Source: DATJBF01 sp035515475 (GTDB lineage: Bacteria; Verrucomicrobiota; Verrucomicrobiia; Palsa-1439). Taken from it: a stretch of DNA of 64,000 nt. Where the stretch lies: positions 61,063-125,062 of the forward strand of contig DATJBF010000073.1 of the NCBI GenBank assembly GCA_035515475.1, given 5' to 3'. Both the position numbers and the translations under genes were made by a program. A model generated the notes under the pieces. It worked only from the letters and a program-made list of their open reading frames with translations. It made no database searches and was not told the origin of the DNA. Shown here one piece after another: positions 54,631-62,621 of the stretch (within the stretch, counting starts at the first letter, position 1; the number at the start of each line of letters is the position of its first letter).

Positions 54631-55515
54631 ATGAAGCTACCAGATACGGTTCGGATTGAGTCGGGACGAGGTGGGCTGCGGCGGGTGCTGGTCAACACGC
54701 CGTCGGCAGAGGCGGAGATCTATCTGCACGGGGCGCACGTCACCCGCTTTCAGCCGCGCGGACAGAAGCCATTGTTGTTCATGAGCGCGAAGAGCATGTT
54801 CGAGCCGGGGAAACCGATTCGGGGCGGCGTGCCGATTTGTTTCCCGTGGTTCGGTCCACGACAGGACGGGCGGCCAGGCCCGGCGCACGGGTTCGCGCGG
54901 CTGGTGGAATGGGAACTCACGCGGGCGGAGATGGCGAGCGATGGAACGGCCGAGATCAACTTCCGATTTGTGTCGAACGCCGCCGCGCGCGAACAGTGGG
55001 ACGGAGATTTTGAACTGAATTACCGGGTAAAAGTCGGCACAGCGCTCGGCTTGGAGTTGCGGGTGCGGAACGCATCCAGCCGGCCGATTCGCATCGAGGA
55101 AGCGTTGCACACGTATTTGGCGGTCAGCGACGTGCGGGAGGTGAGCATCGAAGGGCTGGCGGGCACGACCTATTCGGACCGCGTGGGGACCCCGCACACG
55201 GAGACCGAAGGCCCTGCTCCCATTCGCATCACGGCCGAGACGGATCGGATTTATTTGAATACGCGTTCGACGTGCGTCGTCGACGACCCCGGTTGGCAGC
55301 GGCGGTTGGTGGTGGAGAAAACAGGGTCGGATGCGACAGTGGTGTGGAACCCGTGGATTGCCAAGGCGAAGGCGATGCCCGATTTCGGCGACGACGAGTG
55401 GCCCGCGATGCTGTGCATCGAGACCTGCAACGTCCGCGAGCAGGCCGTTACCATCGCCCCCGGCCAATCGCACGCCATGGGAGCGGTCATTCACTCGGAT
55501 GCGAGGTTGCCTTGA
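54631..55515 (+). CDS. Hexose-6-phosphate mutarotase / aldose 1-epimerase-like protein (YeaD type)
   Basis: The 294-residue protein equilibrates alpha and beta anomers of hexose phosphates. GAHVTRFQPRGQKPLLFMS, GGVPICFPWFG and PAHGFARLVEWEL (catalytic His) and the later HTYLAVSD mark the galactose mutarotase fold of the YeaD group. The WNPWIAKAKAMPDFGDDEW stretch matches the family C-terminal core (catalytic Glu region). It starts 66 bp after a repeat. Confidence 0.92.
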   Translation: MKLPDTVRIESGRGGLRRVLVNTPSAEAEIYLHGAHVTRFQPRGQKPLLFMSAKSMFEPGKPIRGGVPICFPWFGPRQDGRPGPAHGFARLVEWELTRAEMASDGTAEINFRFVSNAAAREQWDGDFELNYRVKVGTALGLELRVRNASSRPIRIEEALHTYLAVSDVREVSIEGLAGTTYSDRVGTPHTETEGPAPIRITAETDRIYLNTRSTCVVDDPGWQRRLVVEKTGSDATVVWNPWIAKAKAMPDFGDDEWPAMLCIETCNVREQAVTIAPGQSHAMGAVIHSDARLP

Positions 55516-55540
55516 CATAGGACGTCCAGACGTCTACTAT
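55512..55540 (+). promoter_or_regulatory. Strong promoter with repeated GACGTC in the spacer, methyltransferase gene
   Basis: TTGACA 55512-55517, 17 bp, TACTAT 55535-55540; the ATG is at 55548, so the mRNA is almost leaderless. The spacer contains two GACGTC palindromes (55521-55526 and 55529-55534), a good candidate operator or methylation-sensitive site. Confidence 0.75.
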
Positions 55541-55547
55541 TCGCTCG

Positions 55548-56705
55548 ATGAGTAAACAGCAAGCGAAGTACGCACCCGGACGCGTTCGTGATGCGATCCT
55601 GCGGGTGTTGTCGCTTAGCTCAAAACCTCTCTCAGTCCAGCAAATTCAGGAGCGAGTCTCTCAAGTCATTGGGCCAACGCCTACCTCGTCGGTTCGTTCC
55701 TACCTCCGTCTGAACACACCTCAGTCCTTTGTTCGTGAAAATCGGGGCGTATACAGTGTGCGACGCGTGGCGGCGCTTGGAGTTCAACGGACCCTGGTGG
55801 AAGCAGAAGCTTGGCAACCTCCGATGCGCATTGGGAACGCTCAACTCGTTCACGCTGATTGTTTTGATTGGCTGGAACAACAGAAAGATGATGCGTTTCA
55901 CGCTGTCCTCACTGATCCTCCGTACGGGTTGCATGAATACACCCCGGAACAACAGGCCAAACTCAGGAATGGCAAGGGGGGAGTGTGGCGTATCCCGCCA
56001 TCCTTTGATGGTCACGTCAGATCTCCTCTTCCTCGATTCACGACGCTGACTGCTCAACAACTCGAGGAACTGCGCGGTTTCTTTTTCGTATGGGCGCGGC
56101 TCCTGTTGCCGAAGCTGGTGCCCGGGGCGCATGTCATCGTCGCGTCCAATCCACTCTTGTCTTACATCGTGGCCGGCTCGCTGGCTGACGCAGGTTTTGA
56201 ACGTCGGGGTGAGATTATCAGGTTGGTGATGACCATGCGCGGTGGCGACCGGCCCAAAGCAGCGCACAAGGAGTTTCGGGAAGTGAGTGTGATGCCGCGT
56301 TCGATGTGGGAGCCATGGCTCGTGTATCGCCGACCATTGGAAGGTCGGGCGCAAGACAATCTGAGAAAATGGAAAACAGGCGGCCTGCGGCGTCCCACCA
56401 CAGATCGACCGTTTGGCGACGTCATTCCGTCGTCCCCGACACGAAAGAACGAACGATCGCTCGCCCCTCACCCCAGCCTTAAACCTCAGGCCTTTCTTCG
56501 TCAGGTTGTTCGGGCGTTATTGCCTTTGGGTGAAGGGGTGGTGTTGGACCCATTTGCCGGCGCAGGGTCCACCTTGGCCGCTGCGGAAGCGGTTGGGTAT
56601 GACAGTATTGGGGTTGAGAAAGACCCATACTATTTTGAGATGGCGTGCAAGGCCATCCCCAAGCTTGCACGATTCCACCCCAACGGGAAACCTCAGAGTC
56701 GGTAG
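55548..56705 (+). CDS. DNA methyltransferase (adenine-N6 or cytosine-N4) with N-terminal winged helix
   Basis: The product has 385 residues. Residues about 12-75 form a winged-helix-like domain (DAILRVLSLSSKPLSVQQIQ). Motif IV is LTDPPYGLHEYT (D123-Y126) and motif I is VLDPFAGAGSTLAAAEAVGYDSI near 325, the order of beta-class enzymes. The DPPY type suits N6-adenine or N4-cytosine methylation. No restriction enzyme gene is adjacent, so it is an orphan or part of the defence-like cluster beside it. Confidence 0.88.
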   Translation: MSKQQAKYAPGRVRDAILRVLSLSSKPLSVQQIQERVSQVIGPTPTSSVRSYLRLNTPQSFVRENRGVYSVRRVAALGVQRTLVEAEAWQPPMRIGNAQLVHADCFDWLEQQKDDAFHAVLTDPPYGLHEYTPEQQAKLRNGKGGVWRIPPSFDGHVRSPLPRFTTLTAQQLEELRGFFFVWARLLLPKLVPGAHVIVASNPLLSYIVAGSLADAGFERRGEIIRLVMTMRGGDRPKAAHKEFREVSVMPRSMWEPWLVYRRPLEGRAQDNLRKWKTGGLRRPTTDRPFGDVIPSSPTRKNERSLAPHPSLKPQAFLRQVVRALLPLGEGVVLDPFAGAGSTLAAAEAVGYDSIGVEKDPYYFEMACKAIPKLARFHPNGKPQSR

Positions 56706-56836
56706 ATCCAGTTCTCCCGGAGTTTCTTGATGCCGTCGCGATGGAGTGTGGCAGTTCGTGTCCCCAATTCCCCACGCGGGTTCCTTCTGAAATCGTCGAT
56801 GGTGACTCTGCCCAAGTAAACCTCAGTAAATGTCAT
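56693..56836 (-). CDS. Short open frame of unknown nature
   Basis: This 47-codon frame (MTFTEVYLGRVTIDDFRRN at its start, RENWIYRL at its end) overlaps the stop of the rluA fragment and the end of the methyltransferase gene on the other strand. It could be the end of a lost gene. No family is seen. Confidence 0.3.
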   Translation of the reverse strand: MTFTEVYLGRVTIDDFRRNPRGELGTRTATLHRDGIKKLRENWIYRL

Positions 56837-56940
56837 CGAGCAACGGTCACGAGCCGGTTCTGCGGCGTGTCTGGATATTTCTTCGGCAACCACTCCAGCA
56901 ACGGCCGGGTTGTTGTGTTAATGGAAGTTCCCGTCATCAT
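56833..56940 (-). pseudogene. Truncated 5' end of an rluA-type gene
   Basis: The 35-codon frame contains RPLLEWLPKKYPDTPQNR, nearly the same as RPLLEWLLEKHPDTPRKR of the complete gene at 51149-52201, at the same distance from the start codon. It then hits a stop. It lies directly beyond the 3' end of the SIR2-like gene. Confidence 0.7.
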
Positions 56941-56976
56941 GCGTCGGCGTCAACACAGGACTGGAGCCGACACCAG

Positions 56977-58152
56977 TCAATTTGAAGCCGGAATCGAGTC
57001 CAGCAGTTCTTGCATGGTAACGCGGTCCATCCACTTCTTGATCGGAATCAGTCGGCGGCTGCTGACAAGGTCATTGTAGATTTTTTCCATAAGACTCCTT
57101 GGATTTTGCCGAACCTCTTCGGGACTTTCATGCATCAGGCAGAGCCGTGTTTTCGCACGAGGATTAAACCATTCGGTTAGCCGCATATTAACTCCGAGAT
57201 CGTTCCAGCCATAACCACACATGGCAATCGTGTCATGTTCTTTCAACAACCTGTGAAACCAGAAATGCATTTCGGCGATGATACCAAAGCCGTAATTGAT
57301 AATCTTATTGTATGTACCAGCCAAAACAACGGGCCCGCCAAAGACATTTTGTAATCGCTCCCCTTTTTCATTTTGCCAGCGATGTGGGTCCCCGTTCGTG
57401 GGAATTCCACAAAACGGACCTTCAGTATCGGCGAACATGAACCAATCGATCGAACCATGGAGTTTGAAGACCCGCACCTTTGTATCGCTTTCAAGAAGCC
57501 TTGGATCGAAGCGCCTAACGGTACTACGGCCAACCGCTTGGCCGAAGCCATCGGTAACATCTATCTGTGCTGCCGAAGCGTGCTCCGTCAGAAACCGCTC
57601 GACCAACACATCATGATTGAGCGTGCAAATATCGAGACGCTCGATGTCTGGTGATGACGCCAACGCTTCTACAAGTCCTAATCCTTTGATCTCTCTTGGC
57701 GTCGAGAGTTTCTGTTCGACTACGCACTGGATGAGAGTGCAGGTTCCTATCAGCATGTTTAGAAATGAACTGTGATTGGGGTTGTTTCTCGGGATTCTCT
57801 CAGACATCACCTCCGTCTTAGCTTTGATCCCCGTCAAGAAATCAAGAATGGCTGGATTGAGGATTCGACCCTGCTCGTCATCCCGTAGTTGTTGGACGAG
57901 ATAATAGATATCCTCATAATTGGCTTCTTGACCGCCTCTCAATGCATAATAGCCATCGGCATAGGCCTTGAGGGATTTCAGGAAGCATTGGAGGTCGAGC
58001 GTTGGATCTCGATGGTCCCTTGGTGGGCCCGGACGAAATGATATTTCGTCTAGGTGCCAGGATTCATTGAGCAAGGAATCAGTTATCTCTTTAGCCCTTG
58101 GCAGCCCAGACGGGACGGAAATGCCTGATCCGAGGAATAACATCAGTTTCAT
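56977..58152 (-). CDS. SIR2-like domain protein, likely NAD-dependent defence effector
   Basis: The 391-residue protein starts MKLMLFLGSGISVPSGLP (GxG nucleotide loop, 8-10). TLNHDVLVERFL holds N179, H180 and D181, and FKLHGSIDW holds H232, in the pattern of the SIR2_2/SIR2-like group rather than classical deacetylases. YGWNDLGVNMRL near the C-terminus is the last NAD-site block. Such proteins act as NADases in anti-phage systems. It lies 84 bp after a SEC-C/helical-repeat gene on the same strand. AT content is higher than the core genes. Confidence 0.82.
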   Translation of the reverse strand: MKLMLFLGSGISVPSGLPRAKEITDSLLNESWHLDEISFRPGPPRDHRDPTLDLQCFLKSLKAYADGYYALRGGQEANYEDIYYLVQQLRDDEQGRILNPAILDFLTGIKAKTEVMSERIPRNNPNHSSFLNMLIGTCTLIQCVVEQKLSTPREIKGLGLVEALASSPDIERLDICTLNHDVLVERFLTEHASAAQIDVTDGFGQAVGRSTVRRFDPRLLESDTKVRVFKLHGSIDWFMFADTEGPFCGIPTNGDPHRWQNEKGERLQNVFGGPVVLAGTYNKIINYGFGIIAEMHFWFHRLLKEHDTIAMCGYGWNDLGVNMRLTEWFNPRAKTRLCLMHESPEEVRQNPRSLMEKIYNDLVSSRRLIPIKKWMDRVTMQELLDSIPASN

Positions 58153-58236
58153 TTGCTTATCCTTGCCCCGTCGAGGGACATCCACAACCGCCTTGTTTCA
58201 ATGCTAGGATTCGGGTCGCTTTGCTGAGGTGTGCAT

Positions 58237-59655
58237 TCAGAGGCTTGTTTTCTTCTTCGTTTCCAGAAGTCTGTTCATGTTAATCCCGAGGCCGAACAAA
58301 TTGGGCTTGAGTTCGAAGTACTCCGAAACTACCCGAATCCTTTCTAGGAATCCTCGGATCTTTGAGGGTGCTGGTGTCTTCCCCGATTGGCTCTGTTGCT
58401 GGTCTATAAACTCCAATAGCGTTATGCAGAGTTCGTCTCGTTGGGTGCGGAAATACAAGAGGGGCAACTCGATCGCCTTAAGTTCTGACACCAACTTGCG
58501 CGCGGCGACGGCATCCCCAGCCTTCACGCTAAGTGATGCAGCACTTCGATAGAACTCCAGCTTGCAGTTTTCAGGAATGCCCATCGCCCCGAGGACTTCC
58601 AAGTCTATTTTCGCCCTTGCTAGATCGTCCGCGCTTACAAACGCTTCCATTCGATAGATGAGCGGCAGGACTCCTGGATTTTGATTTTGCGCTTGAGTTA
58701 GGCAGTCAATGGCGTCGGGAATATCGCCCTTGTGCAAAAGCAACAGGCCCTTCTGGCATAGAACTTCCGAAGCGCCTTGAGAGGTGAGGTCTTCTAGTGC
58801 AATCTTGTTGAGAAATCCCAATGCTCGTTCGAACGCCATCAAATCCCCACTCAACATCCCCTGAAACGCCAGCGCTTGAGCACAGACGATGCAAGCGTGC
58901 AAATCGCCATCCTTAGTTGCATTGGCCACTGCCGGCAAGTAAGACCCGAGTGCTTCGGCTTGAAGCTTTTCCGCTTCATCAGACTCACCAACAATGGCAG
59001 TCATCATTGCCTTCACTGTCGAATACTGCAACTTTTCCGCCGACGAGTCAGCTAGTGAGAGTATCCTGTTCACCAGTTCGATACATTTGCTCGGAGTAAT
59101 TGATCCGCCGCGAACCTCACAGTACATCTGCAGTAAACGGAGGTCCCGGATGTCTTTATGGGATGGCCACTTTGCGAGAATCTTGTCGGCCAGCGCTGGG
59201 TCATCAAGGCGATGAATCAGCCAGATGCATTTCAGGTATGCCATTCGCTCGTCCAAAAGTGGCAGTGGAACTGTTCTCGCCAAGTGATCAAAGGTATGAA
59301 CGATGGCCTCTCGCTTGCCCTGCTTATCGAGAGCCCAAGCAAGGCGATCTGCGATCTCATCGAGTGCGTCGATGTCGATCTTAACCAACACAGCGGGTGC
59401 TCCAGCCCCACGCCCAACTAGAGGGAGCGTGTGTCGAGCGACTAAGCCGACATAGTGCGTAAGTTCGGCTCTCCAAGCGCGCTCTGCGGATTCGTAGTCC
59501 TTGGCACGTAGTAGCTCGGGGCCTTTGCCCACAAGACCTTCGTTGTCACGACAACACTTGCGAAACTGAAGTCCACTACCGCATGGGCATGGCGTCCGCG
59601 AATCGACCTCCCATCTCGGCGTTGGGAACACAACTTTTGAAGACAGCTTGGTCAC
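58237..59655 (-). CDS. SEC-C zinc-motif protein with helical (TPR-like) repeats
   Basis: The product has 472 residues. The SEC-C motif PCPCGSGLQFRKCC (C23, C25, C34, C35) binds zinc. From about residue 50 on it is all helical, with repeat-like pairs (LLLLHKGDIPDAIDCLTQAQ, YRSAASLSVKAGDAVAARKLV). The GTG start lies 6 nt after a CATAAT box. It is co-directional with the SIR2-like gene. Proteins of this type serve as adaptors; a sensor or partner role for SIR2 is inferred. Confidence 0.75.
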   Translation of the reverse strand: MTKLSSKVVFPTPRWEVDSRTPCPCGSGLQFRKCCRDNEGLVGKGPELLRAKDYESAERAWRAELTHYVGLVARHTLPLVGRGAGAPAVLVKIDIDALDEIADRLAWALDKQGKREAIVHTFDHLARTVPLPLLDERMAYLKCIWLIHRLDDPALADKILAKWPSHKDIRDLRLLQMYCEVRGGSITPSKCIELVNRILSLADSSAEKLQYSTVKAMMTAIVGESDEAEKLQAEALGSYLPAVANATKDGDLHACIVCAQALAFQGMLSGDLMAFERALGFLNKIALEDLTSQGASEVLCQKGLLLLHKGDIPDAIDCLTQAQNQNPGVLPLIYRMEAFVSADDLARAKIDLEVLGAMGIPENCKLEFYRSAASLSVKAGDAVAARKLVSELKAIELPLLYFRTQRDELCITLLEFIDQQQSQSGKTPAPSKIRGFLERIRVVSEYFELKPNLFGLGINMNRLLETKKKTSL

Positions 59656-59661
59656 GAGGCC

Positions 59662-59689
59662 ATTATGTGTCGCAAGAGGCAGGTCACAA
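59662..59689 (-). promoter_or_regulatory. Predicted promoter of the SEC-C / SIR2 pair
   Basis: On the minus strand TTGTGA (59689-59684), 16 bp, CATAAT (59667-59662), then GTG at 59655: a leaderless layout. Confidence 0.5.
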
Positions 59690-59715
59690 CATCAAAATTC
59701 CCCGCCGCGTGAGGG

Positions 59716-59835
59716 CTACCGGACCGCAAGAATGCGGAATTCCTAAGCGGGGCCGTGGGTTTGGAGTTTGATGCGGTCGCCGGCTTTCTTGTCGATGAGT
59801 TCTTTGCCCAAGGGCGATTCGGAATAGATTGGTGT
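59716..59835 (-). pseudogene. Truncated, diverged 3' end of a greA-like gene
   Basis: The minus strand reads YSESPLGKELIDKKAGDRIK then LQTHGPA, a stop, and EFRILAVR with a final stop, against ESPLGRELVGKKAGDRIK, LQTRGPAQEFRIVSVR of the complete gene at 60597-61079. A CAG to TAG change (59743-59745) breaks the frame. Confidence 0.75.
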
Positions 59836-59858
59836 GGGTGCCGTCCGATCATGGAGCA

Positions 59859-59887
59859 TTGACCGCATTGCGGCCATCGGTTACTGT
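59859..59887 (+). promoter_or_regulatory. Predicted promoter of hicBA
   Basis: TTGACC 59859-59864, 17 bp, TACTGT 59882-59887; the hicB ATG is at 59897. Confidence 0.6.
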
Positions 59888-59896
59888 GGGCAGGTC

Positions 59897-60115
59897 ATGA
59901 TTGTTCCGATCTCCAAAATTCAGGTGCGGCAGGATGAAAACGGTGTGTGGATCGCCAAATCAAAACTGTTGCCGGGCTGTCACACGCATGGACGCGACCG
60001 TGGAGAAGCCATCCTGCGGTTTCAGGAAGCAGCCAAGGCACATCTGGAAGCCTTGTTGGAGACAGGCCGCCCCATTCCGCCCGCGTTTCGTGACAAGTTT
60101 GTTCTGACGGTTTAG
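59897..60115 (+). CDS. hicB: HicB-family antitoxin
   Basis: The 72-residue partial RNase-H-like fold has ENGVWIAKSKLLPGCHTHG and RGEAILRFQEAAKAHLEALL, matching HicB (in place of DxD a neutralising fold without catalysis). It has no added DNA-binding domain, which is common in short HicB forms. It lies 2 bp upstream of hicA. The order is antitoxin first. Confidence 0.8.
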   Translation: MIVPISKIQVRQDENGVWIAKSKLLPGCHTHGRDRGEAILRFQEAAKAHLEALLETGRPIPPAFRDKFVLTV

Positions 60116-60117
60116 GC

Positions 60118-60348
60118 GTGGGCAAGTATCCCTCTTACAACTGCCGCCAGTTGGAGCGTCGCCTCCGGGAGATCGGCTGTGATCTTGTCCGCACGAGCGG
60201 GAGCCACCGTCACTATTCGAACCCGTTCCATCCCGAACGATTGATCACTTTCGCCTACCATGCTGGTGACGTGCCCCGGGGAATCATTGCAGATATCGTC
60301 GACGACCTCGGCATCTCCCGAGACGACTTCTACTTCAAGAAGTGGTAG
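60118..60348 (+). CDS. hicA: HicA-family mRNA interferase toxin
   Basis: The 76-residue dsRNA-binding-like fold has RQLERRLREIGCDLVRTSGSHRHY: the catalytic His lies in the GSHRHY strand. AYHAGDVPRGIIADIVDDLG is the C-terminal half. GTG start. It cleaves mRNA when free of HicB. Confidence 0.85.
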   Translation: MGKYPSYNCRQLERRLREIGCDLVRTSGSHRHYSNPFHPERLITFAYHAGDVPRGIIADIVDDLGISRDDFYFKKW

Positions 60349-60385
60349 CCGGACCATTAGCCCTCGAAGCAGGGATCGAGTTCTT

Positions 60386-60592
60386 ATGAAAGAACGAATA
60401 AAGCGCAAGCCTGCAATGAGTCCGGCTCAGCAGATCATCTATCGGATCAGCGAACTTCGTGATTTGTCGCGCAAGCTCGCGCGAGCAGGTTTCGAGGCCG
60501 GTCTGCATACTCACGATCCCGACCGGTTGCCAGCTGCGAACAAGGTCGCGGAACGTCGCGGGGTTTACTCGACCCGCAGACGACCGAGGTAG
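60386..60592 (+). CDS. Small basic protein of unknown function
   Basis: The 68-residue protein (MKERIKRKPAMSPAQQIIYR at its start) may be helical in its first half (ISELRDLSRKLARAGFEAG). An AGGGA site precedes it. It sits between hicA and the greA-like gene (convergent). No family is recognised. Confidence 0.45.
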   Translation: MKERIKRKPAMSPAQQIIYRISELRDLSRKLARAGFEAGLHTHDPDRLPAANKVAERRGVYSTRRRPR

Positions 60593-60596
60593 GAAA

Positions 60597-61079
60597 CTAC
60601 CGCACCGAAACAATGCGGAATTCCTGGGCCGGACCGCGGGTTTGGAGTTTGATGCGGTCGCCGGCTTTCTTGCCGACCAGTTCTCTGCCGAGCGGCGATT
60701 CGGGGGTGATCACGAGGATTTCCTGCCGGCCGACTTTTATCTCCGTGCCCCCGCTTTTCGGGCCGAGAAAGTAGAACGTGCGAGCGCCGTCCGATTCGAG
60801 TTCGACCAACGCCGTGAGATCGATGGGCGTTTGGGCAGTGAATTCCTGCAGCTTGAGCGACACGTATTGCGCCAGCGCCTGCTCGATTTCCGTGGCCTGA
60901 CGCGATTGCGAACTGGCGATGTAGGCCGTTTCGAGTCCGCGCGTGTCATATTGGTCTTCGGCCTTGTTCTGTTCGTTCGAGGCGTCGGCGTGCATGGCCC
61001 GGGCGGAGCCGGCCAGCGTTTCCAGCGCGCGGCCCAATTCCTCAATGATCTGACGAAGAATGCGCGGTTTGGAAATCAT
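60597..61079 (-). CDS. GreA/GreB-type transcript cleavage factor-like protein
   Basis: The product has 160 residues. An N-terminal helical part with DASNEQNKAEDQYDTRG (acidic tip of the coiled coil, as in GreA) leads to the C-terminal FKBP-like domain (IKVGRQEILVITPESPLGREL, GKKAGDRIKL). It could rescue backtracked polymerase, or be a Gre-like secondary-channel factor with another task. The ATG at 61079 (MISKPRILRQ) matches the domain start. Confidence 0.85.
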   Translation of the reverse strand: MISKPRILRQIIEELGRALETLAGSARAMHADASNEQNKAEDQYDTRGLETAYIASSQSRQATEIEQALAQYVSLKLQEFTAQTPIDLTALVELESDGARTFYFLGPKSGGTEIKVGRQEILVITPESPLGRELVGKKAGDRIKLQTRGPAQEFRIVSVR

Positions 61080-61157
61080 TTGAACATCATAATAACCGTG
61101 GCGGCATTGTAGTTGATTGCTGGTCAATGCGCCAGACCGGGGACGCGGGGCCGCAGC

Positions 61158-61345
61158 TAAATCCGAATCTCGAAATTCGAAGCCGAGTCCGCGAGACGCC
61201 GAGGGGTCAGGGCGGCAATCCGAAACAATCGGGAAAATTCAAAAAAACAATCGTCAAAAACGGCCGCCGCGCGATGCTTTCTTGGTTTGCCGCATTTGGA
61301 ATTCGGATTTGTTTCGAGTTTCGGATTTTGAGTTTCGAATTTCAG
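61158..61345. repeat. Long hairpin repeat, GAAATTCGAAACTCG family, copy 3
   Basis: Left arm AAATCCGAATCTCGAAATTCG, right arm GTTTCGAGTTTCGGATTTTG and TTTCGAATTTC. It fills most of the 61080-61408 gap, where I see no gene. Confidence 0.75.
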
Positions 61346-61389
61346 CATCTTCCAACGGCGGGAGACCGGTACCGTACACCGTACGTGAA

Positions 61390-61413
61390 CGCAGGCTGAA
61401 GCCTGCGGCTACT
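61390..61413. repeat. CGCAGGC half repeat
   Basis: CGCAGGCTGAAGCCTGCGGCTAC, identical to the right half of the 54504-54564 copy; it covers the stop codon of the next minus-strand gene. Confidence 0.7.
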
Positions 61414-61822
61414 CTAATCCAACTGATCGCCGGGACTCTTTTTTCTTCGCGTGATGCTTCTTGTTATCGAGCATCCGCTGTTTGGCGCGGCGGCTCCGGC
61501 GTCGTTTTTGCCGACGGATCTTCTGGATGCGGGCGCGCTCGGCATCGACGTAACCCTTTTGCAGCGCCTCGATCTTGTCGAGCAGGAGCCGGCGGGCGAG
61601 GAACCGGTTGAGTCCCTGTTGGCGCGTGGCCTGGCATTTGACCTGAAGATGTGTGGGCCGATGGAGCAGCATGACGCAGGTAGAGGTCTTGTTGACGTTC
61701 TGGCCGCCGTGTCCGCCCGAGCGGACAAACGTCTCGTCGATGTCGGCTTCGCGCACGCCGAGCGCGGCCATACGCTGCGCAAGCTGGGTTTCCTTTTCAG
61801 GGCTGACCGGGAACGCGCTCAT
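61409..61822 (-). CDS. Peptidyl-tRNA hydrolase ArfB / release-factor-like protein
   Basis: The product has 137 residues with an RF-1-type catalytic domain: RSGGHGGQNVNKTST holds the GGQ (39-41). The C-terminus is very basic (RRQKRRRSRRAKQRML, KKHHAKKK), as in ArfB/YaeJ, which enters the mRNA channel of stalled ribosomes. It could be a PrfH-like variant; size and tail favour ArfB. Confidence 0.88.
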   Translation of the reverse strand: MSAFPVSPEKETQLAQRMAALGVREADIDETFVRSGGHGGQNVNKTSTCVMLLHRPTHLQVKCQATRQQGLNRFLARRLLLDKIEALQKGYVDAERARIQKIRRQKRRRSRRAKQRMLDNKKHHAKKKESRRSVGLE

Positions 61823-62309
61823 GGCGAGCAGCGTACTGGTGGACCGTCTTTGGAGCAAGCGTCTTGCGATCAGTGGCAAGTTGAACGTTGCGGGGTCGCC
61901 GGGGTCAACTCAGTCGCCGGGGTCAACTCAGTACTCGGGACAGGTTAATCATGATCGCTCCCGCGCATGTGACGAGGGATTCGTCGATAACTCGCCTCCG
62001 CCAAGGCTGCGGCGGGCAAGGCTCGGAATGACATCGCCGGGCTCGACTATCCACTTGTAGCAGTGTGGCGCTTGGCTGTGTGTTGTGGTTACTGCGGACG
62101 CGTCGCAGCGCGTCCCTACCGAACAACCAACGGCAATAAACCCACGAAATAGAAAAGGCCGGGGCGAACGTCACATCACCCCGGCCTTCGCGGGGCTTCT
62201 CTGCCTGGCTTACGTGGTGGACGTCAGCCGCTGACCACCAGCGGTAGCTAACGACGGATAAGACTCGACGCTGGAATCATCGATGAGATAAAAACCCGCA
62301 GCGCAATCC
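61823..62309. other. Gene-free stretch with repeats and a toxin-gene fragment
   Basis: It holds two exact 18-bp units GTCGCCGGGGTCAACTCA (61895-61930), a GCGGACGC...GCGTCC palindrome near 62092, a 27-nt piece at 62065-62091 identical to part of the gene at 62310 (62509-62535), and a terminator at 62146. No full gene is seen. Confidence 0.6.
62146..62188. terminator. Bidirectional terminator-like hairpin, copy 1
   Basis: AAGGCCGGGG pairs with CCCCGGCCTT; A-rich on the left, so it would end transcription toward the left best. It shares the 25-nt stretch ACGAAATAGAAAAGGCC... with copy 2 at 63157. Confidence 0.6.
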
Positions 62310-62621
62310 ATGAAAGCTCTCACCGACTGCTTTGGCCGGCTCGTTCGCCTCACCGACGAGCGGTTGGCTCACATTCTCGAACACCCTGAAATGGCCGGCA
62401 TGGCGACAGAGATCGAGCGAGTCCTCCGCCAGCCGCAGATGGTTCGTCGCTCGCGTTCGGACGCAACGGTGCGGTTATTTTACGAGTTTTATACCCAGAC
62501 GGTCCTGGGTGGCGCTTGGCTGTGTGTTGTGGTTAAGTATCTGCCGACGGATGCGTTTGTCGTCACGGCGTACCTGACCGATAAACCGAAAGCCGGAGAG
62601 GATTTATGGCCGACAAAGTAA
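62310..62621 (+). CDS. Putative RelE/EndoU-like nuclease toxin (PBECR-like)
   Basis: The 103-residue product has conserved-looking DERLAHILEHPEMAG (His), RSRSDATVRLFYEFY and GAWLCVVVKYLPTDAFVVTAY, a layout of small BECR-type RNases often annotated as DUF4258-like. The next gene overlaps it by 16 bp and encodes a DUF2283-like protein, a frequent partner. Toxin activity is inferred. Confidence 0.6.
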   Translation: MKALTDCFGRLVRLTDERLAHILEHPEMAGMATEIERVLRQPQMVRRSRSDATVRLFYEFYTQTVLGGAWLCVVVKYLPTDAFVVTAYLTDKPKAGEDLWPTK

